Assembly (NCBI GenBank): GCA_027016355.1
Contig: JALWAF010000132.1
Location: 1-7,415, forward strand
Reading direction: 5' to 3'
DNA length: 7,415 bases
From: Candidatus Moraniibacteriota bacterium
GTDB taxonomy: Bacteria; Patescibacteriota; Minisyncoccia; Moranbacterales; GCA-2747515
Shown here: in pieces, positions 1 to 6,305 of the stretch
How positions within the stretch are numbered: position 1 is the first letter of the stretch
How the letters are laid out: every line of letters starts with the position of its first letter
The notes under the pieces: model-generated
What the model saw: only the letters and a program-made list of their open reading frames with translations
What the model was told of the DNA's origin: nothing
Databases searched by the model: none
Translations under genes and position numbers: made by a program

Positions 1-355
1 ACATTATTGAAAGTGCCCATGGTTTTGTGCGTCTCTGCCACAGTCCCTGTTCAAGATAATATCTAAGACCAAAATTACTCAATCCCACAGCATTTAGCAT
101 GCCCCCACGAAGCCATCTTTTGAAATCAATAAATATACAATCAGGTCGCAAACTTTTTGGCGAACTATCATCTTTAAGCGGCATATTCCCCACTATTGGA
201 TCTACAGTAACTGTTTTTGCTACAAACATTGCAGAGTGTTTCGCAATCCACGCAAATGGCCAAATAAGTTTATGATAAGGATACCCCTCACCAAAAAATC
301 CCATCGTACCAGAAGCCAAAATTACTGACGGCACATGCAAATTTTTTTCTTTCAT
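1..355 (-). CDS. Dihydroorotate dehydrogenase-like protein (class 1 PyrD family), N-terminal 118 residues
   Basis: The frame runs open from an ATG at 355 off the left edge of the window, so only the first 118 residues are visible. Three blocks match the N-terminal half of the FMN-binding class 1 dihydroorotate dehydrogenase barrel. They are ILASGTMGF (12-20, FMN phosphate and ring contacts at strand 1), VAKTVTVDPIVGN (45-57, with the Lys47 expected to contact flavin and substrate) and GGMLNAVGLSN (84-94, the Asn-x-x-Gly-Leu-x-Asn loop that binds orotate in this family). The family oxidises dihydroorotate to orotate in pyrimidine synthesis. The start is fixed by an AGGAG six bases upstream. 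The stretch between the GN and GGMLNAVGL blocks seems about a dozen residues longer than in typical PyrDB. The catalytic Cys/Ser loop lies outside the window, so the substrate is not proven. It has its own promoter and does not appear to be transcribed with holA. Confidence 0.72.
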   Translation of the reverse strand, partial: MKEKNLHVPSVILASGTMGFFGEGYPYHKLIWPFAWIAKHSAMFVAKTVTVDPIVGNMPLKDDSSPKSLRPDCIFIDFKRWLRGGMLNAVGLSNFGLRYYLEQGLWQRRTKPWALSIM

Positions 356-361
356 CACAAT

Positions 362-366
362 CTCCT
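362..366 (-). promoter_or_regulatory. Ribosome binding site of the dihydroorotate dehydrogenase-like gene
   Basis: AGGAG on the minus strand, with a six-base gap to the ATG at 355. It is one of only two convincing Shine-Dalgarno sequences in the window and decides the start of this gene. Confidence 0.75.
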
Positions 367-406
367 GTGTCTATATTTTAATTGTTAAATTAACATATTT
401 AAAGTA

Positions 407-434
407 AGTATACACACTTTAAAGTAAAAGTAAA
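407..434 (-). promoter_or_regulatory. Predicted sigma70-type promoter of the dihydroorotate dehydrogenase-like gene
   Basis: On the minus strand TTTACT (429-434) and TATACT (407-412) are separated by 16 bases. Transcription would start near 400, giving a leader of about 45 bases. ACTTTAAAGT (416-425) lies inside the spacer and a near copy, ACTTTAAAT (397-405), begins just downstream of the -10, the two set 20 bases apart. A perfect inverted repeat, TGTTAA-A-TTAACA (383-395), falls in the early leader. These could be operators, but in AT-rich DNA each could also arise by chance. Confidence 0.45.
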
Positions 435-601
435 TCATTTTATACCTCTAAACCTAATATTTTTTGATAGGCTTTTTCGAAAAATTTTACAGATAGCGTT
501 TTCAAGATTTAAGTGAAAGTGTTTTTAAAAATAAGTCATATCTCTACGATGTATTTAAAAAAATATATTTACACCGAATTTTGAAAACTATCGGCTATTA
601 A

Positions 602-620
602 AGACTCTCCAAAGAGATCT
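602..620 (-). terminator. Weak hairpin just after holA, possible terminator
   Basis: Nine bases after the holA stop the minus strand can form a 7-bp stem with one bulged base (AGATCTC / GAGAGTCT) and a 4-base loop. It is followed only by TTAATAG rather than a good U-run. Its position suits transcript termination, but the signal is weak. I see no gene in the rest of 356-628. Confidence 0.3.
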
Positions 621-628
621 AATATATA

Positions 629-1576
629 CTACATCATAATAAAACAATCAAGTGCTGTTTCAATATCTCGATTTCCCAACTTAATATCATAATCCAACAT
701 CGTCAGCTTTTTATGCATTTGTAGAATTTTGGGATATGGTATTTCTCGCATCATAGTCATTGTTTTTTGCACAACAAACGGATGAATCTTAGCCAACTTT
801 GCTATTGTACCCTTGTCTACTATTCCATCATTTATTAGACTTCCAATTTTAATCATAGTTCGCACTTGGTACACATACATACTAAATATATGATACACGT
901 CATCTCCTGCTGCGATTTGTTTTTTAAGCAATCTCAACGCTATTTCCTTGTTATCTGAGACAATTGTTTCAATCATTTCAAACACATCTGCCTGAATGCG
1001 CCCATGTACAATGTCATGTACGTCTTGTACTATGATTTCACTTTGCTCAACATAGCAAGTTAATTTTTCAATTTCTTGTTTTAATTGCCATAAATCATTT
1101 CCTACAAATAATATAAGTTCTTTTACTGCATCTAAATCTATTGTTTTATTATTTGATTGTACCTCTGTTATAATCCATTTTTCTAAGAGTGTTCCTTCTA
1201 ATATTTTATTTTCTTTTACTGTTTGTGCATTTTTATTCAACCACTTATACAATACTGCATTTTTTCTAACAATTCCTTTTTCCAAAAATACAATTACATC
1301 TTGAATATCATTCTCTAGTCTTTCAATAATTTCTTTTTGTTGCGATGCTGAAGTATTTGCAAAAAGATTTTCTATAATTATTAATTTTTTTTGTGCAAAC
1401 AAATTTTGCTCACCAAAAGATAATATGATTTTATCTATATCACACTCATGATTACAATCAAATTCAACTAAACCACCTCCTGTTGAATTTTTCTTAATAA
1501 AATTTTTTTTCAATTGTATTACAGACTGCGATGATTGATATGTTTCTTCGCCGTGAAAAAATAAAATCACTTTCAA
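629..1576 (-). CDS. holA: DNA polymerase III subunit delta (clamp-loader subunit)
   Basis: The 315-residue protein is the delta subunit of the clamp loader, the wrench that opens the sliding clamp so the DnaX complex can load it on primed DNA. The AAA+-like fold begins with FFHGEETY (6-13), the usual GE-x-Y opening of HolA. LFAQKKLIIIENL (59-71) follows. VGNDLWQLKQEIEKL then stands where the family signature (GND-x-x-x-L-x-x-E-x-x-KL) is expected. The C-terminal collar domain is recognisable from ADVFEMIETIVSDNK and from IAKLAKIHPFVVQK near residue 270, ending in the helical LGNRDIETALDCFI. The length is normal. The start codon is TTG (1574-1576); no in-frame ATG exists before an upstream TGA and no Shine-Dalgarno is visible. 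Translation probably begins on a short leader from the promoter at 1597-1614. Confidence 0.9.
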   Translation of the reverse strand: MKVILFFHGEETYQSSQSVIQLKKNFIKKNSTGGGLVEFDCNHECDIDKIILSFGEQNLFAQKKLIIIENLFANTSASQQKEIIERLENDIQDVIVFLEKGIVRKNAVLYKWLNKNAQTVKENKILEGTLLEKWIITEVQSNNKTIDLDAVKELILFVGNDLWQLKQEIEKLTCYVEQSEIIVQDVHDIVHGRIQADVFEMIETIVSDNKEIALRLLKKQIAAGDDVYHIFSMYVYQVRTMIKIGSLINDGIVDKGTIAKLAKIHPFVVQKTMTMMREIPYPKILQMHKKLTMLDYDIKLGNRDIETALDCFIMM

Positions 1577-1596
1577 AAATTTAAAATTAATATATA

Positions 1597-1614
1597 TATT
1601 GTATCATATTCAAA
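1597..1614 (-). promoter_or_regulatory. Predicted extended -10 promoter of holA
   Basis: The minus strand reads TTTGAATATGATACAATA, containing a TGn-TACAAT extended -10 (1598-1606) without a good -35. The same 18 bases with one change occur before the lipoprotein gene at 2915-2932. The TTG start of holA follows TACAAT after 21 bases, so the leader would be only about 14 bases long. Confidence 0.5.
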
Positions 1615-1647
1615 AGGTCTAACATAGGATTTATCATGTTAGACCTT
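1614..1647 (-). terminator. Rho-independent-type terminator after the DUF3048 lipoprotein gene
   Basis: Perfect 12-bp arms, AAGGTCTAACAT and ATGTTAGACCTT, enclose a 10-base loop. On the minus strand the stem is followed by TTGAAT and runs into the T-rich CCTTTT at its base. The U-run is short, so termination may be partial. The end of this hairpin touches the TTTGAA element of the holA promoter, so the lipoprotein terminator and the holA promoter are packed back to back. Confidence 0.65.
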
Positions 1648-1660
1648 ATGATTTATAATA

Positions 1661-1680
1661 TAATCTTCATGTAAAGATTA
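1661..1680 (-). repeat. Small hairpin overlapping the lipoprotein stop codon
   Basis: TAATCTT (1661-1667) and AAGATTA (1674-1680) are perfect 7-bp arms around a 6-base loop. The right arm contains the TAA stop of the DUF3048 gene. Together with the hairpin at 1614-1647 it makes a tandem structured 3' end. It has no U-run of its own and may protect the transcript end. Confidence 0.35.
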
Positions 1681-2886
1681 TTGATTATTAGCCTCATCTT
1701 TCATTCTGTCTTGATATTCTTCTTCATCTTCATACCCAACTTTTTGTCCGTGTGGCAGAACATGCATCCAAATTTGTCCTGGTACAAAATGAATTTCTTG
1801 ACCATTTTCATCATAAAATTTAAATGGTTGATTTTTACCTTTTTCTCTTTTCCATGTCCCTTTTATGTATTGCCCATTCATAAAAAATTTTGCTGGTCCT
1901 TCAAATACCGTATCAAACCATGGATCACCTAATTGCATATTTGGATATTGGTTACTTTCAATATGATCCGCCGGGACTCCATCCCATGGATCCATTAAGC
2001 CCTCTGCCGTATAATCTTTTTCAGCCAACCAACTATCTCGCTTAGTTACTATCCCTATAATATTTTTTGGAGCATATTGTTTACCACTTGCTGAATCAAT
2101 ACTAGGTTTGCCTTTATAAAAACGCTTGTATGAATTTGTTTCTTTATCATATTCATATTTTACACGATGCTCACTAGTATCAAATTTAACATCAACTGTT
2201 CCATGTTCTGGTCTTTTATCCATTGCGATCTCACCTTGATGTTTAAATCCTGTAGTAAACAAATTATCACTACTATATCCTTTATCTTTTGACATTTTTA
2301 TAACTCCATTCAAATCTGCATAAGCAGCATTTGCACTATAAAAATGAATATTTGGATCAATAAATCCTGCTCGTGTACCATCTTTTGATGTTGTGCCGTT
2401 ACCAACTTCAATATTATCTGCTAAACCTTTGTGCATTGCAGCGGCAGTTACAATAGACTTGCCCCACGGCACAAACACAGCCCCCAGTGAATCAGCTACA
2501 GATAAAAAGTCTATCCGACCACTACGCATCGGACCCTCCACATTTGGAATATTACATTGAAACACGCCCATCAGTCGTGGTTCATTGTGCATTCTATGTG
2601 GCATTTCAAGTATAAAATCAGCCTGATCTAAATTTTTCCAATATGGTCGTGCATCATTACTGCCACTGTACATTACACCAAATGAACGCTTATTGAAATT
2701 GTCACAAGCTAGTCCTGTAATTTTACTGGCATTTTCTGGCTCATTATATGGTATGAGTCCAGCTGATTGTTCCTCCGTTATTTGTTCTGGTACAATTTCC
2801 TTTGATTTCTTTTTGCACCCACAACCAGCAAGTGCAACCATAGCAATACATCCTATACCTACAGTCATCAAAAACTTTTTATTCAT
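1678..2886 (-). CDS. DUF3048 (YerB-like) lipoprotein
   Basis: A 402-residue protein beginning with a lipoprotein signal peptide: MNKK, a hydrophobic stretch (5-20), then LAGC with the lipidated Cys at 22. A second Cys at 24 and a KKKSK run follow. The protein should sit on the outer face of the membrane. The N-terminal DUF3048 domain (about 50-230) shows ARPYWKNLDQADFILE and the family hallmark GPMRSGRIDFL, matching the GPxRSxR block of YerB-type proteins. The C-terminal DUF3048_C domain (about 240-385) shows YEYDKETNSYKRFYKGKPSID, then GTWKRE and the final PGQIWMHVLP. The biochemical role of the family is not established. The tail (from about 385) is acidic. The start is the only Met before the signal peptide; no Shine-Dalgarno is visible. 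It is flanked by its own promoter and terminator. Confidence 0.88.
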   Translation of the reverse strand: MNKKFLMTVGIGCIAMVALAGCGCKKKSKEIVPEQITEEQSAGLIPYNEPENASKITGLACDNFNKRSFGVMYSGSNDARPYWKNLDQADFILEMPHRMHNEPRLMGVFQCNIPNVEGPMRSGRIDFLSVADSLGAVFVPWGKSIVTAAAMHKGLADNIEVGNGTTSKDGTRAGFIDPNIHFYSANAAYADLNGVIKMSKDKGYSSDNLFTTGFKHQGEIAMDKRPEHGTVDVKFDTSEHRVKYEYDKETNSYKRFYKGKPSIDSASGKQYAPKNIIGIVTKRDSWLAEKDYTAEGLMDPWDGVPADHIESNQYPNMQLGDPWFDTVFEGPAKFFMNGQYIKGTWKREKGKNQPFKFYDENGQEIHFVPGQIWMHVLPHGQKVGYEDEEEYQDRMKDEANNQ

Positions 2887-2914
2887 ATTTTTTATTTTTA
2901 ATAAATATGTTTTT

Positions 2915-2932
2915 TATTGTAACATATTCAAA
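2915..2932 (-). promoter_or_regulatory. Predicted extended -10 promoter of the DUF3048 lipoprotein gene
   Basis: The minus strand reads TTTGAATATGTTACAATA, with a TGn-TACAAT extended -10 and no clear -35. It differs by one base in 18 from the sequence before holA. Transcription would start near 2909, giving a leader of about 23 AT-rich bases before the ATG at 2886. Confidence 0.5.
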
Positions 2933-2944
2933 TTATTTAATACT

Positions 2945-3003
2945 TTTAATAGTATATCACAAACACACAATTATATTAAATTTATATAATTTCTACTATT
3001 AAA
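2945..3003. repeat. Nested AT-rich inverted repeats upstream of the lipoprotein promoter
   Basis: The outer arms TTTAATAGTA (2945-2954) and TACTATTAAA (2994-3003) are 10 bp and perfect. Inside them AATTATAT (2969-2976) and ATATAATT (2984-2991) form a second perfect 8-bp pair. The region lies between the terminator of the membrane-protein gene and the promoter of the lipoprotein gene. It could be a protein-binding or extruding site, but AT-richness makes chance pairing plausible. Confidence 0.3.
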
Positions 3004-3053
3004 CTCAACTCTAATTATTTTCATGTTCTTATTACTAACACTATAAAAACATA

Positions 3054-3089
3054 AAATCACTTGAAATTTATGTAAATTTCAAGTGATTT
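3054..3089 (-). terminator. Strong hairpin terminator after the small membrane protein gene
   Basis: Two perfect 17-bp arms, AAATCACTTGAAATTTA and its complement, are separated by only TG at 3071-3072. The hairpin starts six bases after the stop codon of the membrane-protein gene. On the minus strand the stem runs into TTATGTTTTTATAG, so it is T-rich downstream. It is the longest perfect stem in the window. Confidence 0.75.
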
Positions 3090-3095
3090 GCACAA

Positions 3096-3359
3096 TTACC
3101 AACCATCATTTATATCTTGACATCCTAATATAAAGAATGTGAAAGCCGCAGCTATAGCAAGACCAACAACAAAAGTCACAAAAGCATTAGATAGTTCAAA
3201 ATGTAAAATAAAACAAGTAATCTGATAAATCCACAATATTATTATACCACTAATTGAACCTACTAATGCTATACCAACTGTAATTGCAATAAATTTACCT
3301 ATTCCTGTTAATTCCTCTTCAACATACTGCTCTTGATTACATTTGTGTAATTTTTTCAT
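3096..3359 (-). CDS. Small two-helix membrane protein of unknown function
   Basis: I do not recognise a family. From the ATG at 3359 the protein has 87 residues. A polar N-terminus with a KK-x-HK patch and an acidic YVEEEL stretch precedes a long hydrophobic segment (about 22-52). A second hydrophobic helix follows at about 57-77 and the tail is the short polar CQDINDGW. Two membrane passes with both ends on the same side is the simplest topology. An alternative in-frame ATG 13 codons upstream would place the Shine-Dalgarno inside the coding region. The downstream ATG is preferred because AAGGAGG lies eight bases before it and the predicted -10 lies just above. The gene has its own promoter and a strong terminator, so it is a stand-alone unit. 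Strong initiation signals suggest abundant synthesis; that is inference. Confidence 0.72.
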   Translation of the reverse strand: MKKLHKCNQEQYVEEELTGIGKFIAITVGIALVGSISGIIILWIYQITCFILHFELSNAFVTFVVGLAIAAAFTFFILGCQDINDGW

Positions 3360-3367
3360 TATGGAAA

Positions 3368-3374
3368 CCTCCTT
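3368..3374 (-). promoter_or_regulatory. Strong Shine-Dalgarno of the small membrane protein
   Basis: AAGGAGG, eight bases before the ATG at 3359. It decides the start against the upstream in-frame ATG at 3398, and contrasts with polA, holA and the lipoprotein gene, which lack such a motif. Confidence 0.8.
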
Positions 3375-3383
3375 CATGCAGTT

Positions 3384-3399
3384 TTTATAACATTTCAAA
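3384..3399 (-). promoter_or_regulatory. Predicted extended -10 promoter of the small membrane protein gene
   Basis: The minus strand reads TTTGAAATGTTATAAA: a TTTGAA box (3394-3399) followed by an extended -10, TGT-TATAAA (3384-3392). The start site would fall near 3377, a few bases upstream of the Shine-Dalgarno. It resembles the elements before holA and the lipoprotein gene, with the TTTGAA box two bases closer. Confidence 0.5.
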
Positions 3400-3441
3400 A
3401 TAACTAATTTAATCTTAACATAACAAATCTACAACACAAGA

Positions 3442-6123
3442 TTAGAGCAAACCCCAATTATCACCTATTTCTGTGTCTACTACGAGTGGTACTTTTAGTT
3501 TACAAACACCTTCCATCACTCTTACTATGTTTTTTGTAAAATCTGTAACTATTTTTTCTTTTGCTTCAAATATGATTTCATCATGTACTTGCAATATTGC
3601 ATAAACTTCATCATCATCATTATAAGTTTTTTTGATATATCTATCTGCTGCTATCATTGACAACTTCATTATGTCTGCAGCAAGTCCTTGTATTGGCATA
3701 TTTATCGCTGCTCGCTCTGCTGCGCTTTTTAACATAAAGTTTTTTGATGTAATATTTGGCACATAACGCCTGCGACCAAATAGTGTTTCCACATATCCAT
3801 TCTCCGCTGCCTCTTTTTTGGTATTTTCAATATATTCTTTCACACCAGCAAACTTTTCAAAATATGTTTTGATAAATTCTTTTGCTTCTTTATTGCTAAT
3901 TCCTGCTGCACGTGCAAAACCATATTGTCCCATACCATAAATAAGTCCAAAATTTAATTCTTTTGCACTAGCTCTTTCATCTTTGGTAATATCCTCTGGA
4001 TTTTTACCCATTACTGTTGCTGCTGTTGTAGTGTGAATATCCGCTCCGTTGTTAAATGCTTCTATCATCATTTTGTCACCACTTACATGTGCAACACATC
4101 GCAAATCAATCTGAGAATAATCAACGCTTATGAGTTTGTATCCTACATTCGCTACGAAACCATCACGCATCTTGCGACCTTCTTCTGTGCGAATTGGAAT
4201 ATTTTGTAAATTTGGATCTGATGAAGAGAGTCTACCTGTTGACGTAACCGCTTGATTAAATGTTGTGTGAATTTTGCTATTACTATCAGTGAGAGTTGGT
4301 AGCACATCAATATATGTAGTTTTGAGCTTAAATAATTCACGATATTGTTCAATTTTTTCTATAATAGGGTTACTTCCACGCATTTTTTCAAGTTCACTAG
4401 AAGCAGTGGAAAATCCTGTTTTTGTTTTTTTAATATCACTAGTATCAATTTTTAATTTTTCAAAAAGTATAACTCTTAATTGTTTTGTAGAGTTGATGTT
4501 AAAAGTTTCTCCTGCGTATTCATAAATCTCTTGTGAAAGTTCATCTAATTTGTTATCGATATATTGAGCTATTTCGCCAAACTTTTCTTTATTAAGTTTG
4601 ATACCCCACTGCTCCATGTTAAATAATATCTCAATAAGCGGCATTTCTATTGTTTCCAAAACTGTTTTGATGTTTGCTTTTTCTTTTTGAGTTTTTAATG
4701 TTTCTGCAATTTTTTCATCAAAATGACTGGCTAATTTATCTGTATAAAAAGCTTCTTCACATACACTTTGTTTTTCTCCCTCATTATCTCTAAGTCCCAG
4801 TGCCATTTGAGCACCTGTATCCTTTTTATCAAACATCACACCAAATACATCAAAAACCAGAGCCTCAAATTTCAATTTTTTATTTTGTTGCACTACATAA
4901 GCTTGCAACAGTACATCTTGCACTCCTCCAACCAAATTAATATTACATTTTGCCAAATCATGCATCACACTTTTAATATCAAAAATAATTTTTTGATATT
5001 TCTTATCTTGCAAAAAATTTACTACTTCATTTTTTGTTTTGTCTGTAATTTCTATATAATACAACTTGCCATCCTTTACTAAAGCTAGTCCATACAATTG
5101 TTTATTACTACAATCCACAGAAATAGATACTTTTTTATCTTCACAATCCTTTAAAATTTTTTTAACATCAGAATTTTTTACTATAATTATTTTTATTTCA
5201 TCACCCTCATTTTCTTCACCTTCTGGAATGCGTTTAAGCAAGCTTGTAAATCCAAGCTTTTTGAACATTTTTCGTGCAGTATCAAAAGTCATATCAGAAG
5301 TTTGTGCAAGATTATAATCTATAGATTTAATTGGCACATCCGTTTTGATAGTTCCCAGTTCCTTTGAAAGAAATGCTTTTTCCCTGTCAGTTTCAAGTTT
5401 CTTTTTCCAGGCTGGTTTAATATCATTTAGGTGCGCATAAATATTGTCCAAATCACCATACTCATTCAAAAGTGCTATGGCAGTTTTTTCACCCACACCA
5501 TTAACACCTGGGATATTATCACTACTATCCCCTCTAAGTCCCTTATAATCTGGGATTTGCTCAACTGTAACACCCATTTTTTCTTTTACCATTTCCCTAT
5601 CATAAAGCACCATATCATGGATTCCTCTACTCATTGTAAACACACGAGTATCATCATCTACAAGTTGTAGAGTATCTTTATCGCCTGTCACAATTATAGT
5701 TTCAATTCCATTACCTCCCATTTGCTTTGCAATTGTTCCTACCACATCATCAGCTTCATAACCCTCTTTTTCTACAATCATAATACCCAGTGATCGCACT
5801 ATGTCCTTGACCAAATCAAACTGAGGAATTAAATCCTCAGGAGTTTCCTTGCGAGTAGCCTTATAATCTTCAAACATCTCATGGCGAAAATTTTTCCCCG
5901 GCAAATCAAAAGTAGCAATAATGTAATCAGGTTGAAACTTCTCCAAAACAGTCAGAAGTGTAGAAGTAAAACCAAAAACAGCATTGGTCTGCACACCATC
6001 ATCAGTAGTAAGTGGAGGAATAGCATGATAAGCCCGATGCACTATTGCATTGCCATCAAGAAGCAATAGTGTTTTGCGTCGTGCATCTGTAGCTCCAGTA
6101 GATTGTTCTTTTTTATTTGTCAT
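3442..6123 (-). CDS. polA: DNA polymerase I
   Basis: At 893 residues this is a full-length Pol I for gap filling, repair and Okazaki primer removal. The 5' nuclease domain (about 18-300) keeps its metal ligands: D23 in LLDGN, D73, EADD (123-126), GDKD (147-150) and GDSSDN (198-203), then the helix-hairpin GVNGVGEKTA (206-215). The middle proofreading domain (about 310-490) is degenerate: D337 stands in VDCSN where DxE is expected, and no Y-x-x-x-D motif III is evident. The polymerase domain shows TSTGRLSSSDPNLQNIP (627-643), motif A DYSQIDLR (668-675), motif B R717-K721-F725-Y729-G and motif C QVHDE (845-849). In motif A the usual Glu (710 in E. coli) is Asp673. The ATG at 6123 lacks a Shine-Dalgarno and leaves about 17 polar residues before the domain. 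The promoter is at 6208-6236, leader about 78 bases. Confidence 0.97.
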   Translation of the reverse strand: MTNKKEQSTGATDARRKTLLLLDGNAIVHRAYHAIPPLTTDDGVQTNAVFGFTSTLLTVLEKFQPDYIIATFDLPGKNFRHEMFEDYKATRKETPEDLIPQFDLVKDIVRSLGIMIVEKEGYEADDVVGTIAKQMGGNGIETIIVTGDKDTLQLVDDDTRVFTMSRGIHDMVLYDREMVKEKMGVTVEQIPDYKGLRGDSSDNIPGVNGVGEKTAIALLNEYGDLDNIYAHLNDIKPAWKKKLETDREKAFLSKELGTIKTDVPIKSIDYNLAQTSDMTFDTARKMFKKLGFTSLLKRIPEGEENEGDEIKIIIVKNSDVKKILKDCEDKKVSISVDCSNKQLYGLALVKDGKLYYIEITDKTKNEVVNFLQDKKYQKIIFDIKSVMHDLAKCNINLVGGVQDVLLQAYVVQQNKKLKFEALVFDVFGVMFDKKDTGAQMALGLRDNEGEKQSVCEEAFYTDKLASHFDEKIAETLKTQKEKANIKTVLETIEMPLIEILFNMEQWGIKLNKEKFGEIAQYIDNKLDELSQEIYEYAGETFNINSTKQLRVILFEKLKIDTSDIKKTKTGFSTASSELEKMRGSNPIIEKIEQYRELFKLKTTYIDVLPTLTDSNSKIHTTFNQAVTSTGRLSSSDPNLQNIPIRTEEGRKMRDGFVANVGYKLISVDYSQIDLRCVAHVSGDKMMIEAFNNGADIHTTTAATVMGKNPEDITKDERASAKELNFGLIYGMGQYGFARAAGISNKEAKEFIKTYFEKFAGVKEYIENTKKEAAENGYVETLFGRRRYVPNITSKNFMLKSAAERAAINMPIQGLAADIMKLSMIAADRYIKKTYNDDDEVYAILQVHDEIIFEAKEKIVTDFTKNIVRVMEGVCKLKVPLVVDTEIGDNWGLL

Positions 6124-6207
6124 AAAAATTGTTTTAAATTAGTAACCAATAATCAGTAATCCTTCATCTGCACTTCTAAATTTTTGATTAAAGATTTTGT
6201 TTCTATA

Positions 6208-6236
6208 ATCATACAATGTATTCACCCACAAATCAA
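6208..6236 (-). promoter_or_regulatory. Predicted promoter of polA
   Basis: On the minus strand TTGATT (6231-6236) and TATGAT (6208-6213) are separated by exactly 17 bases. The whole 29-base stretch matches the one at 6533-6561 in 24 positions, including the spacer blocks TGTGG and ACATTG. The -35 begins four bases downstream of a perfect palindrome at 6241-6264, whose following T-run leads into it. Confidence 0.6.
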
Positions 6237-6240
6237 AAAC

Positions 6241-6264
6241 AGTGGACGGTCATGACCGTCCACT
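6241..6264 (-). terminator. Perfect 24-nt palindrome, probable terminator between the small frame and polA
   Basis: AGTGGACGGTCA is followed directly by its exact complement, giving 12-bp GC-rich arms in otherwise very AT-rich DNA. On the minus strand the stem is followed by GTTTTTGATTTG, a usable U-run, so it could end transcripts of the small frame at 6490-6306. The T-run overlaps the start of the polA -35. Alternatively it is a REP-like repeat or an operator just above the polA promoter. Confidence 0.6.
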
Positions 6265-6305
6265 ACAAAAAGTATAGACACGAATTAATCACATTTCTAC
6301 TAATT

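Noticed and set aside
473..484. Palindrome TTTTTCGAAAAA
   Set aside because: Simple A/T runs around CG; short and expected in AT-rich intergenic DNA.
1681..1932. Plus-strand open frame of 83 codons opposite the lipoprotein gene
   Set aside because: It is a shadow of the DUF3048 coding sequence, with low-complexity hydrophobic composition and no initiation signal.
3360..3398. Upstream in-frame ATG that would add 13 residues to the membrane protein
   Set aside because: The AAGGAGG site would lie inside the coding sequence, while it is ideally placed for the ATG at 3359.
3421..3441. Possible terminator after polA (AATCT / AGATT)
   Set aside because: Only five A/T-rich pairs with an 8-base loop and no U-run; too weak to call.
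4768..5670. Several plus-strand open frames opposite polA
   Set aside because: They lie antisense to conserved polA codons, have biased Ile/Phe/His composition and no ribosome binding sites.
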